Part shown: positions 33,980-36,514 of the stretch, one piece after another
Numbering within the stretch: the first letter of the stretch is position 1
Layout: each line of letters opens with the position of its first letter
Translations under genes and position numbers: made by a program
Assembly: GCA_015055785.1 (NCBI GenBank)
Contig: SVHQ01000005.1
Span: 1 to 36,514, forward strand
Source of the DNA: Clostridiales bacterium
GTDB lineage: Bacteria; Bacillota_A; Clostridia; Christensenellales; Borkfalkiaceae
Direction: 5' to 3'
Length of the DNA: 36,514 bases
The notes under the pieces: generated by a model
The model's input: the letters and a program-made list of their open reading frames with translations, nothing else
Database searches by the model: none
Told to the model about the DNA's origin: nothing

Positions 33980-35050
33980 ATGAAAAATTATAAAATTGGT
34001 TTATTAAAGGGCGACGGCATTGGCCCTGAAATTGTAGAAAGCGCGGTACGCGTGCTCGAAGCGGTGGGTAAAAAACGTGATATTTCTTTCACGTTCACGC
34101 CCTATTTGATTGGCGGCTCGGCAATCGATGCTTGCGGCAAACCTTTGCCCGATGAAACGGTAGAGGGTTGTTTGGCGTCCGATTCGGTATTACTCGGTGC
34201 AGTGGGCGGCCCGAAATGGGATACGCTCCCTGGCAATCTTCGTCCTGAAAAAGCTTTGCTTGGTATTCGTGCGGCGATGGGGTTGTTCACCAATCTTCGT
34301 CCTGCAAAATTATACCCTGCTTTGAAAGGGGAATGTCCTTTGCGTGCGGATATAGTGGAAAACGGTTTTGATATCATGATCGTGCGCGAACTTACGGGCG
34401 GTATTTATTTCGGCGAGAGAGGATATAGAGAGGGGAAATACGGCGAAGAAGCGTTTGATACGGAAAGCTACAGCCGTATGGAAATCGAACGTATCGTGCG
34501 CGTGGCTTTTGAAACGGCGAGAAAACGCCGCAAGAAATTGACGAGCATAGACAAAGCGAACGTTTTGGAAACTTCCAGATTATGGCGTAAAATCGTGCAT
34601 GAAATCGCGGCAGAATATCCCGACGTAGAAGTGGCGGATATGCTTGTAGATAACGCGGCAATGCAGCTTGTGCGGAATCCCTCGCAGTTCGACGTTATTG
34701 TAACGAGCAATATGTTCGGCGATATTTTATCGGATGAGGCTTCGCAAATCACGGGTTCTATCGGTATGTTGCCCTCGGCATCGCTCGATAGCGGCAAACG
34801 CGGCTTGTACGAACCCATTCACGGCTCTGCGCCCGATATTGCAGGTCAGAATAAAGCCAATCCCATTGCAACGATTTTGTCTGCAGCGATGATGCTTTTG
34901 TATGCTTTCGATGAAACGGAAGCGGCGAATGACATTGTTGAGGCTGTGGATAAAGTGTTGGAAGCAGGCTACCGTACGGCAGATTTGGCGCACGGCGCAC
35001 CTGCGCTTGGTACGGTGGAAATGACCGATAAAATTATTGAAAACTTATAA
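33980..35050 (+). CDS. leuB: 3-isopropylmalate dehydrogenase
   Basis: 356 aa from the ATG at 33980, with AAAGGTG upstream; a GTG three codons earlier is part of that ribosome site. Beta-decarboxylating dehydrogenase: [12 protein letters not shown] at the N-terminus, [26 protein letters not shown], and the metal/substrate block [19 protein letters not shown], then [20 protein letters not shown] for cofactor binding. It oxidises and decarboxylates 3-isopropylmalate to 2-oxoisocaproate with NAD. The DUF815 gene starts 16 nt after its stop. Confidence 0.95.
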   Translation: MKNYKIGLLKGDGIGPEIVESAVRVLEAVGKKRDISFTFTPYLIGGSAIDACGKPLPDETVEGCLASDSVLLGAVGGPKWDTLPGNLRPEKALLGIRAAMGLFTNLRPAKLYPALKGECPLRADIVENGFDIMIVRELTGGIYFGERGYREGKYGEEAFDTESYSRMEIERIVRVAFETARKRRKKLTSIDKANVLETSRLWRKIVHEIAAEYPDVEVADMLVDNAAMQLVRNPSQFDVIVTSNMFGDILSDEASQITGSIGMLPSASLDSGKRGLYEPIHGSAPDIAGQNKANPIATILSAAMMLLYAFDETEAANDIVEAVDKVLEAGYRTADLAHGAPALGTVEMTDKIIENL

Positions 35051-35066
35051 TAAATGGGAACAAAAA

Positions 35067-36251
35067 ATGGAAAACAAATTAGAAAAACTCCATAAAAGGC
35101 TCTGTTCTTGCGCCGTTTTTCGCGGGGTGTTAGATCACCCCGTGTTTTCTCTTTTCGGTGGCTATTGTGATTCTTTTGCGGAAAAGTTTCTAAAAATAGA
35201 CGCCTATGCAAGCTTTGTTGCGGAAATTTATAAACATGGCGGTAATTTGACGACGCTCGTGCAAAAATTGGTGTTTGCAGACGAAAACGTTTATATAAAA
35301 TCGACGGCAAAAGGAGAAGCGGTGAATAGTTATATTCTCACTTCGGCGGAGAGGGAACTGAAAATTTTTGCGGAATTTGCGGCTTTGACGGCTGCGGATT
35401 TTGCAAAAGATATGGATATGGATTTGGAGGAAATACCCGCTTTTGAATCATTCAACGCAGACATGGGTGCCATGTATTTGAAAAGATTGCAAAATATCGG
35501 CAAATACGGATATGGCATTTTTTCCTCGTATGGTATGTTCCGTTTGTCGGATGAAAAGGAAATCGAACCCATCGTTAGTGCGGATAAAATCGGCATGAAT
35601 ACCTTTATTGGCTATGAAGCGCAGAGAGAAAAAGTGGTGGCGAATACGCGCGCCTTTGTGGAGGGGCGACCTGCCGCAAATACCCTACTTTGCGGTGATG
35701 CGGGTACTGGCAAATCCTCTACGGTGAAAGCGGTAGTAAACGCCTTTTTTGATGAGGGGGTGCGCTTGATTGAATTAAGAAAGGATCAGCTGCGTTTTTT
35801 GCCCTACGTCATGGGGAAAATTAGCGGCAATCCTTTGAAATTTATCATTTTTATTGACGATTTGTCCTTTAATCAAAACGATGACAATTTCAGTATGTTG
35901 AAAGCGGCTTTGGAGGGATCGGCAAGCGCAAAGGCGGACAATGCTGTTATTTATGCGACGAGCAATCGCCGTCATATTATTAAAGAAAGTTTTGGCGATA
36001 GAGAGGGGGACGACGTACACGTAAATGATACGTTGCAAGAAACCCTTTCCCTTTCCGAACGTTTCGGATTGACCGTGCTTTATTCCAAACCCGATAAAAA
36101 ACTGTATTTGGAAATTGTGCGTCGTTTGGCAGAGCGTTTCGGCGTCACCATGGACGTAAAAGAATTGGAAATTAAAGCAGAAGAGTTTGCCCTGCGCAAG
36201 GGGAACCGCTCGGCGAGGTGTGCAGAGCAGTTCATCAATAGCTTGTTATAA
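35067..36251 (+). CDS. DUF815 family AAA ATPase
   Basis: 394 aa from the ATG at 35067 (an upstream TTG frame overlaps the leuB end and is rejected). The N-terminal half is helical with no known domain. The AAA module has Walker A GDAGTGKSS (Gly210-Lys216), Walker B FIIFIDDLSF (Asp264/Asp265), sensor-1-like VIYATSNRRHI, and a C-terminal helical lid with RFGLTVLYSKPDKKLYLEIV. DUF815 proteins are single-gene ATPases common in Clostridia; their substrate is unknown to me. It lies 16 nt behind leuB and ahead of ilvA, so it is co-transcribed with leucine genes, but no metabolic link is evident. Confidence 0.82.
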   Translation: MENKLEKLHKRLCSCAVFRGVLDHPVFSLFGGYCDSFAEKFLKIDAYASFVAEIYKHGGNLTTLVQKLVFADENVYIKSTAKGEAVNSYILTSAERELKIFAEFAALTAADFAKDMDMDLEEIPAFESFNADMGAMYLKRLQNIGKYGYGIFSSYGMFRLSDEKEIEPIVSADKIGMNTFIGYEAQREKVVANTRAFVEGRPAANTLLCGDAGTGKSSTVKAVVNAFFDEGVRLIELRKDQLRFLPYVMGKISGNPLKFIIFIDDLSFNQNDDNFSMLKAALEGSASAKADNAVIYATSNRRHIIKESFGDREGDDVHVNDTLQETLSLSERFGLTVLYSKPDKKLYLEIVRRLAERFGVTMDVKELEIKAEEFALRKGNRSARCAEQFINSLL

Positions 36252-36280
36252 AAAAATCTGTGGCGCAATACGAGCGTTGT

Positions 36281-36322
36281 AGAAAGATAGAAAACATGGT
36301 CCAGCGATACGCTGGGGAGGAA
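36281..36322 (+). repeat. AGAAAGATAGAAA box with hairpin at the ilvA ribosome site
   Basis: AGAAAGATAGAAA (36281-36293) is followed by CCAGCG-ATA-CGCTGG (36303-36317), whose 3' arm runs directly into the GGAGG ribosome site (36318-36322). The unit is homologous to the one at 19578-19616 near galM and, reversed, to 33675-33709. Confidence 0.75.
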
Positions 36323-36329
36323 AAAATAT

Positions 36330-36514
36330 GCTTACAATTGATAACGTGTACAGAGCATATAACGTATTAAAAGACGTAGTCCGTAAAACGGACGTTATTT
36401 ACGCACCCAAACTCGTGAACGGAGCGGAGTTGTATTTAAAAACGGAAAATTTACAAATCACCGGTTCGTTTAAGGTGCGTGGCGCGTATTATAAAATGAC
36501 CCGTTTGCCCGCAG
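36330..36514 (+). CDS. ilvA: threonine ammonia-lyase, N-terminal part (cut by window end)
   Basis: Only the first 61 codons are in the window. They read MLTIDNVYRAYNVLKDVV, then ELYLKTENLQITGSFKVRGAYYKM, in which Lys49 of SFKVRGA is the PLP lysine of serine/threonine dehydratases. GGGGAGG lies 7 nt before the ATG at 36330. Threonine deaminase makes 2-oxobutanoate, the entry step to isoleucine, which fits the ilv/leu block and the thrC gene upstream. The biosynthetic (IlvA) versus catabolic (TdcB) form cannot be decided without the C-terminus. Confidence 0.88.

Overview
The window looks like chromosomal DNA from a low-to-medium GC Bacillota (Firmicutes), most likely an uncultured gut-type member of the Clostridia. 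The signs are near-consensus TTGACA-17-TATAAT promoters, strong GGAGG ribosome sites, a T-box leader, a glycine riboswitch, XRE/TPR regulators, a VanZ-like protein and DUF815, DUF368 and DUF5685 family proteins. Assignment below class is inference. I saw no rRNA, tRNA, CRISPR array, phage genes or transposase.

Layout. 0.1-3 kb: a strongly promoted 852-residue lipoprotein made of about 17 CxxC repeat units. 3.4-7.1 kb: a class I aminotransferase, a small P-loop protein and threonine synthase. 7.1-9.9 kb: interspersed repeats, then a promoter and a long rod-shaped RNA resembling 6S RNA, then a DUF5685 protein, a degenerate J-domain protein and a membrane protein. 10-14 kb: a 23S rRNA m5U methyltransferase (RlmD type), an M28 peptidase with inserted membrane helices, and an M20 amidohydrolase. 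14-19.3 kb: a hypothetical protein, an ECF transporter S component and an uncharacterised protein (both minus strand), a VanZ-like plus DUF368 pair, and an XRE-TPR regulator. 19.3-22.9 kb: repeats, galM (minus strand), then a tandem glycine riboswitch with terminator controlling an AGCS sodium:alanine/glycine symporter.

23-36.5 kb is a branched-chain amino acid block: ilvE, a T-box leader, leuA, ilvB, ilvN, ilvC, ilvD, leuC, leuD, leuB, a DUF815 ATPase, and the start of ilvA. Together these enzymes cover threonine to 2-oxobutanoate, the common acetolactate pathway to valine and isoleucine, the isopropylmalate branch to leucine, and the final transamination. Threonine synthase upstream supplies the threonine. 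Leucine starvation is likely sensed by the T-box, whose best specifier candidate is CUC.

The most unusual signal is in the gaps of this block. The spaces after leuA, ilvC, leuD and the DUF815 gene hold single or chained perfect mini-hairpins (stems 4-8 bp, loops mostly 3-4 nt). ilvC and ilvD are each followed at once by a roughly 101-nt imperfect palindrome. Tightly coupled pairs (ilvB-ilvN, leuC-leuD) have none. Some modules are shared between gaps, in direct or reversed orientation, and one also lies beside galM. I cannot tell whether this element class has been described. Its modular build, defined spacer words and placement make it the best candidate here for an undescribed system.
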